Below, one piece after another: positions 25,719-36,555 of a DNA stretch of 64,000 bases. The notes beneath the pieces are model-generated. The model did not search any database. It saw only the letters and a program-made list of their open reading frames with translations, and had not been told where the DNA came from. Position numbers and translations under genes: made by a program. Each line of letters opens with the position of its first letter. Position 1 is the stretch's first letter. The DNA comes from Paraspadella gotoi (taxonomy: Eukaryota; Chaetognatha): NCBI GenBank assembly GCA_051294375.1, contig CM119270.1, forward strand, positions 9,059,986-9,123,985. The letters are read 5' to 3'.

Positions 25719-27077
25719 GCTGATGAATGTTTTTTCTTGCGCTTTTTTTTCGCTTTGCGCTCCAAGAGTTTTCCGTTTCTCATTGCAGCGAGTTGCGCCA
25801 TCGCGCGGTGAATACACAAATATAGATGTTGAGGCGGAGAAGTTGCTCTAGTTTATATTTGACGCCATAAAACCTTTCTCTCTTTTTCTCTCTCTCTCTC
25901 TTCCTCTCTCTTTCGCTTCCTTTCTCACGTCGCTTATGTCTTCGGTTTGACGCAAACTAAGACAGAAACTTCCTCAGGCTTCACCTTTGGTCTTTACTTT
26001 TCTTTTCTTCCTTCTTTCCTCTTTCTTTCTACTTTTAGTCGCGGTTAGCGTCGACTTGATAAAACCATTTTCGGTCGGTCCGTCTGTCCATTTCTAAATG
26101 ATTTTTTCTACATTTTCCTGTCTATCTTTGTTTTTGTCTATTGACAAAAAAAAACAAAAAAACAAGAATTCTGTTTTTCCAAAGTGCGTTCAATAAATAA
26201 ATAATATACTGTAGTGGTGCGACCACCAAACATTGTGGCCAGCTGGGGTCAACCCCGTGGCGACGAAACCGCCGTCCCCACAATACAATTGTTTAGTTTT
26301 TTATATATTAGTATAATTTTTTCTGTTATTCTCTCTTTTATTCCTTTTTCGAACGTCTCTTTTCTCTCTTCCAACGGATCTTTTTCTTTATTTTTCCTTC
26401 CTTTCCTTTTTCTCCTCTTCTTTCCCTTCCGCTTCCTCTGCGGATCCCAGAATAAAATGCTCTACTTTTCTTCATTTATTATTTCTTCCTTTTTTCTCAA
26501 ATTTTTCTCGAAGTCGAGTTCGTTGGGGTTTTGAGCTTCATTCAACGTCGTCATAGGTGTCATTGAATTGAGTTGATAACTTAAATAAATTTAAAAAACA
26601 TTATTTCCATTTACATATTTCAAAACGTTAATGTTGTTTCACCTTATCTGATCTTGAGAATCAGTAGCTCTTTTTTTAATATTTGCTCATTATAATATTT
26701 GTTGGAATCGTTTTAACGAAACCTGTAAATTCGAGCAACTTCGTTCGTCGTAAAAGTCATGCGTTAGAATCGAAAAGTTTTTATAATAGTTTAATATATT
26801 TGAAGATATAAGTTTGTTAATAGCAGAAAACAAAAAAAGAGTAATACAATGGAAGGGTTTAATGTTGTCAAGTCGTTGTCGTTGTCGTTGTCGTTAAGCT
26901 TGTGGACGTCGTTGTTACCCTTGGGTATCTAAGTTATGAGTCCTATCGATAAATTGAAAATAAAAATTAAAACGATGAAAAGTTCTATGATAATTTTATT
27001 TCTTACAAAAAGTTTTATATCGTCACAGGCTTAATCATTCATCAACATTGAACAGAAATAAAGTTGATAAAGAACAG
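23671..27077. other. Repeat-rich interval without a recognised gene
   Basis: CT tracts at about 24597-24660, 25136-25190, 25335-25425, 25626-25722 and 25876-25905, and a (TTGTCG)n-like run at about 26871-26895. The Ser/Leu and Arg/Glu frames here come from these tracts. No exon could be supported. Confidence 0.5.
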
Positions 27078-27815
27078 GTTTGAGTAAACAATGCCGGATC
27101 TGCTCACGATTATTACCGGTAAGCAGCTGATCAGATAATTAATTAATTAATTAATTAATTATCTGATTAAATTATTATAATAATAATAAATAATTAATAA
27201 TTAATATTAATTTTTTTTATTCGCGTCGAAATCGTTTTCCACTTTGTCTCGTCTCTCAATCACAAAACAACAATCTCGACCACAAAATTAATTAATAAAT
27301 TACAAAGTAATTAATAATCTATTAATTACTAATTTAATAATAAATAATTAATGCAGCTTGAATTTACATTTAATAAAAAGAGAAAAAAGCATAATCAAAT
27401 AGTGAAAATTTTTTTTTTTTCCAATTTAACTCATTTTATTTCCGGTTCAATCACACACTTTCCTACCCACATACCAAATTTCATTCTAATCCATCTATCT
27501 AATTATAAATAAAAATAAGAAAAAAATTCAGGTAAATATCACTTGTTTTTTTATTTTAACTCATTTCCACTTAAACGAATCCACTGACACTTGATTTCCT
27601 GCACAATCACACACTTTTCTACTTACATACAAAATTTCAAGTCAATCGCCCCATGCAATCATGAGTAATTGGCGTTCAAATATCGGACGGATATAAATTG
27701 TTTCGCATAATTTGTCATAATTCGATATTCTGATATTATATAAGTGAATGCCCGACAAGATTGAGGGGGCGGACCGACGGACCGACAAAGTGAATTAGAG
27801 TCGGGATCTGCTGAA
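27078..27815 (+). mobile_element. Helentron/DINE-like element, copy III (short)
   Basis: The left end is GTTTGAGTAAACAATGCCGG followed by ATCTGC. The right end is GACCGACGGACCGACAAAGT, then GAGTCGGGATCTGC. It has an (AATT)n-type run at 27138-27165 in place of the long minisatellite of copy I, and two of the roughly 165-bp units. It ends about 80 bp from the stop codon of the transporter gene. Confidence 0.55.
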
Positions 27816-27893
27816 GAGAAACTGCCTTATTAGGTTAAAAGAAGACTTTTTTTGACGATAAAGTTTGTTGAAGACATAATAATGACCTTTGAA

Positions 27894-28301
27894 TCACTGA
27901 AGTAACGATTCTTTTAATTCCGAGTCTTTTCTGCAGTCCTTTTCCTCACGAGCAGATCGATTGGAGATAAAATCCTGTAGTGTAACCATGAGCAAAGCGG
28001 CGAGGATCATGGCCACTCCGATGTATCCCAACGGATTGAGTGTTTGACCCAGGAAGAAATTGCCCAAGACGTTTGAGAGGATGATCTCTAGACAGGTGAA
28101 GAAGGCCACCGCGTCGCCGTCCACCCTCTCCAGCGCCATAAGAATAGAGATCCTCACCAGAACGTCGAAGACGCCAATGAGAGTCACGCACCCTACCGGC
28201 GCCTTTTTCAGTCCAGTGAAAAAGGCGACAAAGCTGCGGAAGGATACTGCCGACGCTGCAGCCGCCGCAAATATCGTCGCCAATGAATAGTTGATTAGAA
28301 G
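27894..28301 (-). pseudogene. SLC35G/EamA-like transporter, C-terminal half
   Basis: Encodes the last membrane segments of a drug/metabolite transporter superfamily protein: LLINYSLATIF, alternating hydrophobic helices, then AVAFFTCLEIILSNVLG and LNPLGYIGVAMILAALL, and a charged cytosolic tail ending ELKESLLQ before the stop at 27894. The upstream coding part lies at 35010-35641 and 35733-35818, separated by a 6.7-kb gypsy element in the same orientation. Joining the flanks keeps one frame, so this was one exon before insertion. DMT carriers of this group usually have ten helices. With the element in place the gene is probably broken, unless this allele is not the only one. Confidence 0.7.
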
Positions 28302-28749
28302 TGTGGCACGGACATTCGAGTTATTTAACGGCGTGATAAGGTCCGTGACACAATCGTGACGCGTTGCTAAGTGACGTTGGCGACGTAGCTATTAAGCGTA
28401 GCGAGTCACGTGACGCAGGCGAAAATGGAGTCACTTGTTCAATTAGATTCTTTCTTTTTGATTTGATTTAATACAACACTTTTGAGTTTATTCTCTTGTA
28501 TAAATGTACTTTCTTACATTAGAGAGAATTCAAATAAAAACATAGTTTGTAAATGTTCACTTAACATTTATTAATTTAATAGGATGAAATCGAATGAGGC
28601 AAAGTGATTACAAGTGAGGTTGAGATCCGACTGAACTTGATTTGGTTCACATGTCAAAGAAAGCGGTCAATTAACAATCAGATGTGAAACCGGCTAGAAC
28701 TCCGGTGGTCAATTAGTGAACCAAGAGTTAGGTCACTCGAAAGGCCGCA
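28302..28749 (-). repeat. 3' LTR of the gypsy element
   Basis: A 448-bp copy nearly identical to 34038-35009 (after removing the nested insertion) and to 39421-39868. It starts TGTGGCACGGACATTC on the plus strand and ends AAGGCCGCA. Confidence 0.95.
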
Positions 28750-28758
28750 TCCCCCCTT
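28750..28758 (-). other. Polypurine tract of the gypsy element
   Basis: On the minus strand AACAAGGGGGGA directly precedes the 3' LTR, where plus-strand DNA synthesis is primed in LTR retrotransposons. Confidence 0.8.
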
Positions 28759-28937
28759 GTTGATATTTGGATTACTAATATCAATATAACGATTTCTGTG
28801 GTCTATCGAGTTTGTAAAACATTAACAATTCAATAAGGTATATACATCTATATACATTTAGAGTTAAAAAGAAATTAACAATTAGTAAAGAATTCAAAAC
28901 GAAAGGTAACAAGAAAAATTAAATAATAATGGTCGGG

Positions 28938-29763
28938 CTATTGGGATTCATCAATTGCCGTTTTCCCTTTGTTGACGTTGCAAAACTTCTTTAAGGACTT
29001 CTGCGTAAGTCGGACGAAATTGTTTATTTTCTGATTTGTTGTTGTTGTTCTCCCGCTTCGAGCCTGTAGAAAGCGAGCGTGGAGGGCGTGGAACGGGGGA
29101 AGATGGGAGCAAAATTGACAAAGGTGGTGCATGGGGGAAGAGGGAAGGTGGGGTATGTTGGGGAAGAGGAGGAGTCGGGGGAGGAGGAGGAGGGGAGGAG
29201 GAGGAGGAGAAAGAGGAGGACGAGTGATTGAATCGAGCGTCGATGTGCGTTGAGTTGTCGATCGTGTCGTTCTCGTCATTGGGGCCGGAGCGCGGGGTCG
29301 TAGACCGGGTCGCCGAACTGGAGGGCGACGAGGATGTTGGAGCGAGTCTTCAGAAGGAGGAGGAGGAGGAGGAGGAGGAGGGAGGATCAGGCGCTGATGC
29401 GCGTTGAGCTGCTGATTCTCGTCGTCTCGTTGTTGGAGCTGGAGCACGGGTTCGTGGACCGGGTCGACGACCTGGAGGGCGCCGAGGATGCTGCAGCGGT
29501 TCCTCAACGTCCACTTCCTCCTCGCTTACTTGAGCTGGCTTTGCCCTCGCGATGTTGATTACCTCACGTCCGCTGCTAGGAATTTCCACTGTGAGGTTGA
29601 GTCCATTCGGTTGACGACGCGGTACGGGCCCATATATGGCGCTACGAGCATTGGCTGTACGCCCTCGCGTCGTACAAAGACATATTGGGCGGTTGCTAAA
29701 TCGCTTGGAATGTGGACGTTCGGCTGTTGATGAGCCGATGTTGGTGTTGTTGCAATCTCGCAA
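28938..29763 (-). pseudogene. Gypsy polyprotein C-terminal Pro/Arg-rich tail
   Basis: Two tandem related segments (QHPRRPPGRRPGPRTRAPAP and QHPRRPPVRRPGLRPRAPAP) separated by (CTC)n-encoded proline or serine runs. This is an internally duplicated low-complexity tail after integrase. Frames change between the two, so it is not read as one intact ORF. Confidence 0.6.
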
Positions 29764-30500
29764 CTTCGACGCGGAGCTTTGCCAATTGGGTTCGACGCTG
29801 CTGCTGAAGCGGCTGCGTCGTCAAGCTCTGGGCGTCGTCGACGATGCACCCGGGACGTTGATGCCTCGCCAAATACAAGGTCGGCGGCGGAAGCACCTAT
29901 ATCTTCCTTGATGGTTGTTCGTATGGCGAGTAAGGTCATTGGGAGTTTCCAATACCAGTTTTCTCGTTCATTGCTTCCCAACGCCAACAGGATTCTTTCA
30001 TCCGGCGGTGGAATCGTTCCACTAACCCGTTCGCTTGTGGATGGTAAGCTGTTGTCTGTTGGTGCTTTATGCCCATTGCTTCGTTAGTTGGCGCCAGAGT
30101 GCTGAATTAAATTGGGTGCCCGATCTGTGGTTATGATTGACGGAGTGCCGAACGTGCTGATCCACTGATGACTCAAAGCATCGAGAATTGTCGACGTGAG
30201 CGTGTCTTGTATAGGGATTGCAGCAGGCCAACGCGAGAACCTGTCGACGATTGTCAACAAGTTTGAATAGCCGTTGGATGAGGGCATCTTCACAAGATCG
30301 AGGTTTATGTGTTGGAAGCGTCTCGCGGGAATTTTAAATTCTCCTATTTCGGGAATGGTGTGGCGGGTAACCTTTGCCCGTTGGCAGTCAAGGCATTCTC
30401 GTGCCCAACGGGTAACGTCCTGTCTCATGCTCGTCCACACGAACTTCACTGCGACGGCTTTGCGGGTGGCGTCGACTCCAGGATGCCCCAGGCCCCACAA
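29559..30500 (-). pseudogene. Gypsy integrase region
   Basis: 30500-30084 shows the zinc-binding domain (HPG and ECLDCQRAKV, the HHCC pattern), followed by the catalytic core with HINLDLVKM (first Asp) and TIVDRFSRWPAAIPI. The second Asp lies in ITTDRAP. The core then shifts frame; 29987-29559 carries the core C-terminus and the GPYRVV-type chromodomain-like or GPY segment. The usual roles are cleavage and joining of LTR ends. Frameshifts make this copy non-functional as written. Confidence 0.85.
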
Positions 30501-31043
30501 TGTCGAATATTCGCCGACACCATGATGCCGGAACGAACGGTCCGAGCGGGACCATTGGAGATGTCGACGAGGAGTTCTTTTTCAACCGACTTGGATTTTT
30601 CGAAAGTGAAGTCCGGACCTGGCGTCCTCGGCGATTCGCATATAGTCGGGGTCGAGGACTTGTTCGCTGGCCATCCTCTCGAAAGTCGATCTCGAAAGTG
30701 GTCAGCGCTGCGATGAGGGCGTTGGCGTCTTCCAATCGGTCCGTCTTGAGAGTTTGTTCTGAGCTTGACGTTTTCGTTTCGGTTTCTTTGTCTTCTTGTC
30801 GCCGTTCGGAGTCTTTGTTGCGGTCGTCGACGATCGTCTCTTTTCGTCGTCGTGTCGTCAATGTTGTCGGTTTCCAACGTCTTTTGTCGCCGTTTCGTCG
30901 TTCGTCGGCGGCTTTGACAGGTTAGTCGGTCCATCCTTTGTGTTGCTTGAAGTGGGTGGCGACGTTGACGGGGCATTTGGGCGCGATAGAGCGTCCGCGA
31001 CTACGTTTGCTTTGCCCTTCAAGTAACGATATCGGTTGTGAAT

Positions 31044-31275
31044 TCAGCAATTACGGAGAGCTGATACGATTGAACGTATTGTCTGCGGCTCCGATTTCTT
31101 TTGAATTGCTGTGACTAGACTCTGATGGTCAGTGTAGATTGTAAAGGCTCTGCCTTCCACCAGTGCTTGAAGTGACGTACGGCCTTGAAGCGCCAAATAA
31201 TTCCTTGTCAAAACGGCGGCCAAAGTTTTTGGTTTTTGGCGAGCTTGGCCGAGAAAAAGGCCAGAGGCTCCCATC
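31044..31275 (-). pseudogene. Gypsy RNase H region
   Basis: Includes NYLALQGRTSLQALVEGRAF, then TIYTDHQSLVTAI, the typical Ty3/gypsy RNase H block with the TDH(Q/K)(S/P)L motif. It is in a different frame from the upstream reverse transcriptase block. Confidence 0.85.
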
Positions 31276-31415
31276 CTTTTGGGCCGCGTTGTTCAGGACC
31301 GCGCCAACTGCGTTGTCGGAAGCGTCCGGTGGTTATGCATAGTTGGGCGTTTGTGCGGGGGTGATGGAGTAGTGCCGCTTGTATTAGGCCTTCCTTTATC
31401 GCCTCGAAAGCTTGC

Positions 31416-32400
31416 TCACACTTGTCGGTCCACTCCAGAGTCTTGGGTCGGCCGCGTTAAAGGCGTCATAGAGGGCGGCAACATCGATGTGCGACTTTCG
31501 GGATAAAGCGGCGATAATAGTTTATCATGCCTAAAAAAAGCGTTGGAGCTCCTTAATTGTCGTTGGCCTAGTTGTTTCGCGGAGGTCGTTTTGACACGTT
31601 CCGGGAGTGGTCTGACGCCGTTTTTTGTTCGACTAAGAACGCGAGGAATTCTAACGAGTCGCGGCCGAGTTGACATTTTTCTCGTATTGACGACCAGTCC
31701 GTTGGCGTCTAAAGCCTTAAAGACCCGATTCAAATCCTCTAGATGTCCGCAGGTGATGACGAGGCCCACGAGTATATCGTCGAGATATACAAAGGTGTGA
31801 GGGATGTCTCCCAATATCTCGTCCATCAACCTTTGAAGTCTTGGCCCGCATTCTTCAGGCCAAACGGGCAGCGCGGAAAGACATAAAGGCCAAATGGGGT
31901 TATGAACTGCTGTCTTCTTTATGTCATCCGGTGTGACAGGGATCTGGTGGTATCCCTTTAGAAGGTCAATTTTCGAAAAAATTGTTTACCTTCTAATTGT
32001 GAATTGAAATCTGTTAAGAGTTTCACAGGGTAGCGATCATCGATTGTCTGAGCGTTTTTAATCCGGCGGTAGTCGCCACAGCATCGCCACCCTCCATCTG
32101 GTTTCGAGACCACGTGGAGGGCGAGGACCATTCAGACTTGCCCGTTTGGCGATTCCTAGAGAAACCATTTTCTCAAGTTCTCTCTTTGCGACAGCAAGTT
32201 TTTCCGCGTCAAGTCGACGTGCTCTGGATTGACATGGCCGACCTTCGGTTGGAATCGAATGGGTAACTCCATGTCGAGGCTCCTTTAGCTGAAAAGTCGG
32301 CGTTCGAGAGGGAGGGGAAAGACTCGAGTAACTTGTAGAATTTTTTCGCCGTTTCTGTCTACAAAATTAACGTGAGCGGCCGTTTCAGACGATGTTGAAG
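31416..32400 (-). pseudogene. Gypsy reverse transcriptase region
   Basis: The catalytic box FVYLDDILV is encoded at about 31770-31795, followed by the thumb-proximal HLEDLNRVFKALDANGL segment. Upstream, interrupted frames contain the RIKNAQTIDDRYPV-like finger region and a GGWRCCGDYRR-like motif. Several one- or two-base indels break the frame. Confidence 0.85.
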
Positions 32401-32462
32401 CTTGCAATCGTTGAATAGTCGCGGAGGTCTAAGAGAAGGCCGTCGCGATGATTGGCGCTAAA

Positions 32463-32720
32463 TTAATTTTCAGCGAGGAAGTCGGCGCCTAGTATATTTT
32501 GCTTGACGTCGGCGACTATGAATTCATAGCTGAACTTCCTATTTCCCAGCTGCACAGTCCTCTCCGTTGTTCCATAACAATCTATAGACGTCCCGTTGGC
32601 CGCTTGTAGTTTAATTTGTGGATCTGGCCCTCCGTTGCGCTGCTGCGCAGTTGGAGGTATTATTGACAGCAAGGCGCCGCCATCTACAAGCCACTTAGTG
32701 CGATCCCCGGCGTCCCTGAT
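32463..32720 (-). pseudogene. Gypsy retropepsin region
   Basis: WLVDGGALLSIIPP is the active-site loop, where DTG or DSG is expected. FIVADVKQNILGADFL follows, with the ILGxDFL flap/C-terminal motif of aspartic retropepsins. The Asp is kept but the following Thr/Ser is Gly. The same DGG is present in the second copy (37.9-38.1 kb). Confidence 0.85.
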
Positions 32721-33960
32721 CTAGAGCAAATCGTTGGAACCGGTGATTGTTTCGATGAGTGGGGACGGCGTTCACCGGCGTCGGCCCCCCTTGAAGTTTC
32801 CCTCGCGCTTTTTCTGGGATTCCTCGTACCTTGCGCACCCCGGGTCGCAAGACCACGCCTCATCGCCAAATTTAATGTGCTTTGCGCAGAGAGTGGTAAG
32901 CTTTGGCTTGCTTTTTCCTTTTGGCGCCGGGTTTTGACGTTTTTTGTTGAAGGCGTGTTTGCGTGGATGGCGGTCCGACTGCGTTGACGGCGTCTTCTTC
33001 TACCGAGTCGGAATCGTCGTGATCTTGATCTCTGGCGACGTTGTTGATCATCGAGGAGGTTTGACGGATCTTTAAATTGCCGTCGTTGTCGTAGTGATGA
33101 TCGGCGAGTTTGCAGAGCTGACTGGCGGTCAAATCGTCCGCCTTTTCCTCCAGTTGGCGTCGAATCTCGTTTGGCAGCTCTCTCAGGATTTTCTCCTTTC
33201 GCACCGTCGTCAAGGGTCAAAGTCTTAGTTTTTTCCTCCAGCTGCGCGAGGATTTTTTGATGGCTTTGAACCGTCGGCGTCGAGAGCGTCGAGAATATTC
33301 GCCGCCTGCTGTCGACGCGTGAGGCCATATTCGCTTGCGTAAATACTGGATGAACTCATTCAAGTGCTTTCTGTCGTTTCCCCAAATAGGAATTGATTTA
33401 TCTTGGGGTCGACGTTGATTCCTATTTTCGACTCCAGATGAGCAAACTTGCTCTTTGGAGCAACGATTCCGGCGCGCGTATACGCCGCTTCCACACGCTT
33501 AATCCAGATCTCGATGTTACTCACGTCGAAATCTGGGAGGTCGGGTTTGCGATTGGATGCGCGTTCCAACGCGCGAGTCGCGGCGGCGGCAAGGGCGGCG
33601 CGCAGTTCCATATTTTCGTCGCGAAGATCTTGTCCAGCGGCGCAGCGGTCGCCATGTCGGCGTCCTCGAAGTTTCCGGCGTTCGTCGCCGGGAATTCGAA
33701 ATTGGGCGCGGCGTCAGCAAAGATGGGTGACGTCGATCGCGATCTTGTTCCTCGTCCGAAACCGACCGGAACCTGGAGTCGCGCCGCCTCGCCGCGCTGC
33801 TCCTCTGTGTCGCGTTGGGCCGAGCGGAGGCGCGAGCGAAGGTCTGGGCCGTTCATCGACTGTGTTGTTGGCTCCGTAGAGGCGTAGTTGAGCGGAAAAA
33901 GAAGAAGAGAGAGAGTGTGAGCGGATTGAGCGCTTCACTTAATTTCAATATTTCGCTCAA
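32684..33960 (-). pseudogene. Gypsy gag region, copy A
   Basis: Starts near MNGPDLRSRLRSAQRD. It has the retro-Gag entry motif PDFDVSNIEIWIKRVEAAYT and later LCAKHIKFGDEAWSC plus DPGC, a Cys/His segment like that of arthropod gypsy Gags. It is broken by small indels relative to the 37.7-39.3 kb copy, which reads through longer stretches. Confidence 0.85.
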
Positions 33961-34019
33961 TCTTACCTAGGAAAAGTTGCATTCCGCTGTCTTCTCTCGT
34001 TTGAAGGTTGGTAGGTTTG

Positions 34020-34037
34020 TCGTTGGGGCTCACCAAG
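34020..34037 (-). other. Primer-binding site of the gypsy element
   Basis: Directly inside the 5' LTR the sense sequence reads CTTGGTGAGCCCCAACG. The TGG start is the complement of a tRNA CCA end. The tRNA species was not determined. Confidence 0.65.
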
Positions 34038-34407
34038 TGTGGCACGGACATTCGAGTTATTTAACGGCGTGATTAAGGTCCGTGACACAATCGTGACGCG
34101 TTGCTAAGTGACTGGGGACGTAGCTATTAAGCGTAGCGAGTCACGTGACGCAGGAAAATGGAGTCACTTGTTCAATTAGATTCTTTCTTTTTGATTTGAT
34201 TTAATACAACACTTTTGAGTTTATTTCTCTTGTATAAATGTACTTTCTTACATTAAGAGAATCAAATAAAAACATAGTTTGTAAATGTTCACTTAACATT
34301 TATTAATTTAATAGGATGAAATCGAATGAGGCAAAGTGATTACAAGTGAGGTTGAGATCCGACTGAACTTGATTTGGTTCACATGTCAAAAGAAAGCGGT
34401 CAATTTA

Positions 34408-34932
34408 CTATCAGGAAAGTTAGAACATTTTAATGAGGATATCTACTCGAAAACTTGCTCGATTTTTAAAAATCAGGATGTTCAGATTTTACACTAAATT
34501 TCTTTCAGTTGCTTCTTCATTTTTCGAGATCCAACGTATAGAATTAGAGAAAATAAGATTGCTACCTCAAGTGAAAAATGCGAAAAAATCGCCTTTAGTT
34601 TCCCAATCTTGGTATTGAGTTATTTGTTCTATTTCAATTGAGTTAGTTATTTTTTCATTTTTTAAATTGGTTATGCCGATAGACAGCCCTCCTTTGTTCA
34701 TAAAGAGGAAAGACGCAAAATTCTCAGCAATAGACTTGGAATCTCCGTTCCACCATTGCAAATTTTACGCGATACAACAAACAACAATACCTCAATTCGC
34801 TTACAGAGATGCCAGACGAATGCAGCAGTGTCGATGCGAGGGCATACCAAATATGAGAATGTTTTACCATGTTTGTATATTTTTTATGAATAAATGAACT
34901 TTAAAAAAATGTCTAACTTTTTTCCTAGATAG
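34408..34932 (-). mobile_element. Mariner/Tc1-type element nested in the gypsy 5' LTR, copy 2
   Basis: Bounded by TA on both sides. The right end reads ACTTTTTTCCTAGATAG and the left CTATCAGGAAAGTTAGAAC, a slightly diverged terminal repeat. The other two LTR copies have an uninterrupted CAATTAACAATCAG at this spot, giving a direct empty-site comparison. The 525-bp element carries only a short frame (QWWNGDSKSIAENFASFLF on the minus strand) with no recognised transposase. Confidence 0.9.
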
Positions 34933-35009
34933 TAACAATCAGATGTGAACCGGCTAGAACTCCGGTGGTCAATTAGTGAACCAAGAGTTAGGTCACTCGA
35001 AAGGCCGCA

Positions 35010-35641
35010 GAAAGACGCTGAAATGGACCCGGATTTTGTCAGGAAATTGTAGATGATTAAGTAGGCGGCGTTAAGCAAGGAATCGACGATGGCCAAGAAG
35101 TAGTTCAAGTTGCGGCTTTTGGTGACGATGCCGACGTCGTCGCCGCCGCCGCTCCCGAACAAAAACTCGGGTTGCTTCATCATAACAACGCGCCAACGAC
35201 GAGAAAGAGCGCGGCGACTTGGATCTTGGACGGCCAGCGCCGTCGCAGCCCTGCGCTACACACGGACGTCCATACGACGCTCAAATTGAGGAGCGTGACC
35301 GCCTCGCTCGTCGGAAGGCCACGAACGCAGTAGAAATTGAGAAGGCGACAAATGATCTCCATCAACGGCGCCGCGAGGACGCCGAGGCGGACAAGCAGCG
35401 TGGCGTTGGGCCGAGGAAAGGAGAATGTCGGAAGCGGACGGCCAAGGGAAGGGAGATGGCGAAGGAGGAGACGGCGAGGGGAAGGAAGTAGACGGCCACG
35501 CTGTAGGGACGCATCGTCTCCAGTAGAGCGATCAAAAGGTATAAGTAGCTCCAGCAAAGTGGAATAAGGATTAGGGTGGGGAGAGATGGTAGAACCTCCA
35601 TTAAGACGATTTTTGCTCCAGGGTGAATAAGAAAAAATTGA
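35010..35641 (-). pseudogene. SLC35G/EamA-like transporter, exon 2, N-terminal part (copy A)
   Basis: Starts after an AG acceptor (35642-35643) with SQFFLIHPGAKIV in phase with exon 1. Hydrophobic helices follow: LPTLILIPLCWSYLYLLIAL, then MRPYSVAVYFLPLAVSSF and further segments. The block LNFYCVRGLPTSEAVTLLN then VVGGVVMMKQPEFLFG (the VVGG stretch readable only in copy B) resembles the EamA-domain end of SLC35G carriers ('GVVLI.RPPFLFG'). Around 35190 one base is missing relative to 40051, which creates a premature stop. The gypsy LTR begins right after ISASF. Confidence 0.7.
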
Positions 35642-35732
35642 CTATAGTGTTGAGATTCGCGTCAAGAAAAGGAAACGATGAATTTTTTTAGGAACAAGTT
35701 TCTTGAACCAAGCATGTAATAATTGTAATTAC

Positions 35733-35818
35733 CTGTTTTTCTCGTTGTCGACCTCGATTTTTCCTGCGGCGAGATTTAATACCGGTCGCTGTTTGAATGT
35801 CGGTGCCGAGATCAACAT
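35733..35818 (-). CDS. SLC35G/EamA-like transporter, exon 1 (copy A)
   Basis: ATG at 35818 opens MLISAPTFKQRPVLNLAAGK followed by IEVDNEKN, then a consensus donor (CAG|GTAATT). The 91-bp intron (35642-35732) ends CTATAG, and the 2-nt phase joins exactly to exon 2. The start was chosen because it is the only ATG whose frame survives splicing. The short hydrophilic N-terminus fits a cytosolic tail before the first helix. Confidence 0.6.
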
Positions 35819-36222
35819 TGAGCCTTCTTTGGGCTTTTATTCTTTGATATACTGAAACGAAAAAAATAACGTAGAGATATAAATTTTCAAATTTTCAAAT
35901 TTTCAAGTAAGCGCAAAGCAGTTTTGCAGAAATTTTAAAAGTAATGTCCAGCAGGGATAATTATGTTCGTAATAAAGGTTTTCACTATTTTCCGAAAGTG
36001 CCCCATTTCTGTTAGTAATCCCAGAAGTTAATTTATCCTAAATTTTTTTACCTTAATTCCCTAAACCATAATCTTTATCCATTCTTAACCTTAATCACTA
36101 ACCGTACTCATAATCCTCAAATATAAAATTATACTTAATTCTAAATTTATGCTGAAAATAAAATATTAGATTTACAAAGTGTAGGGTTTATTATTGAACA
36201 ACGATTTTACAAATTAGATTTG

Positions 36223-36258
36223 GACATTTTTCGGTCTTTGTTCAAATCTTCATCAGCG
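36223..36258 (-). ncRNA. Hammerhead-ribozyme-like motif, copy 2 (decayed)
   Basis: On the minus strand GCTGATGAAGA, a partly paired stem II (TTTG with CAAA) and GACCGAAAAATGTCC. The conserved CTGATGA and GTC are kept; GAAAC has become GAAAA. The adjacent AAAATCGTTGTTC flank is shared with the other copies. Confidence 0.4.
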
Positions 36259-36402
36259 CATTTTTTGACAAATTTTGAGATTTGAGAAAATAAATAGATA
36301 TTAAAAAAAAAAAAATCGTTACCAAAACCGCCCTTTGTTAGTTTTTTTTTTAATAGTAAATGAAATCTCACTGTGAATTTTTTAATTCACAGTAACCTCA
36401 TA

Positions 36403-36555
36403 ATGAGATTTTATTTACTATTAAATATATTTTTTCGCGGGTTGTTTTCTTTGACAACGTTAACCTTAACCTTAACCGGCGGAACATGGTTGGATAAGAA
36501 AACCATAAAAACTACTTATAACTTCAAGGGCAACAGCTCAGACGTTAAGTATTAA
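36403..36555 (+). CDS. Small ORF with signal-peptide-like start (50 aa)
   Basis: ATG followed by MRFYLLLNIFFRGLFSLTTL and a tail ending NFKGNSSDVKY before TAA. The start has a basic residue and a hydrophobic core like a secretory signal or a membrane anchor. The same frame is intact at 41262-41414, but that copy is probably the same locus, so it adds no evidence of selection. It sits beside a palindrome and may be part of a small repeat. Confidence 0.2.
   Translation: MRFYLLLNIFFRGLFSLTTLTLTLTGGTWLDKKTIKTTYNFKGNSSDVKY

Larger units (their letters stand above)
28302..35009 (-). mobile_element. Ty3/gypsy LTR retrotransposon, nearly complete
   Basis: In sense order on the minus strand: 5' LTR 34038-35009 (holding a nested mariner-type insertion), primer-binding site near 34020-34036, gag, protease, reverse transcriptase, RNase H, integrase, a Pro/Arg-rich tail, a polypurine tract at about 28750-28758 and the 3' LTR 28302-28749. 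LTRs begin TGCGGCC and end GTGCCACA in the sense direction. Excluding the nested element it is about 6.2 kb. The pol region is cut by many one-base frameshifts, which may be decay or sequencing error. It splits an SLC35G-like coding exon. No clean target duplication is visible (flanks CTTTC and CTTCT). Confidence 0.9.

Noticed and set aside
29036-29558. Plus-strand frames over the GGA-rich region
   Set aside because: They are antisense to the gypsy tail and arise from (GGA)n composition.
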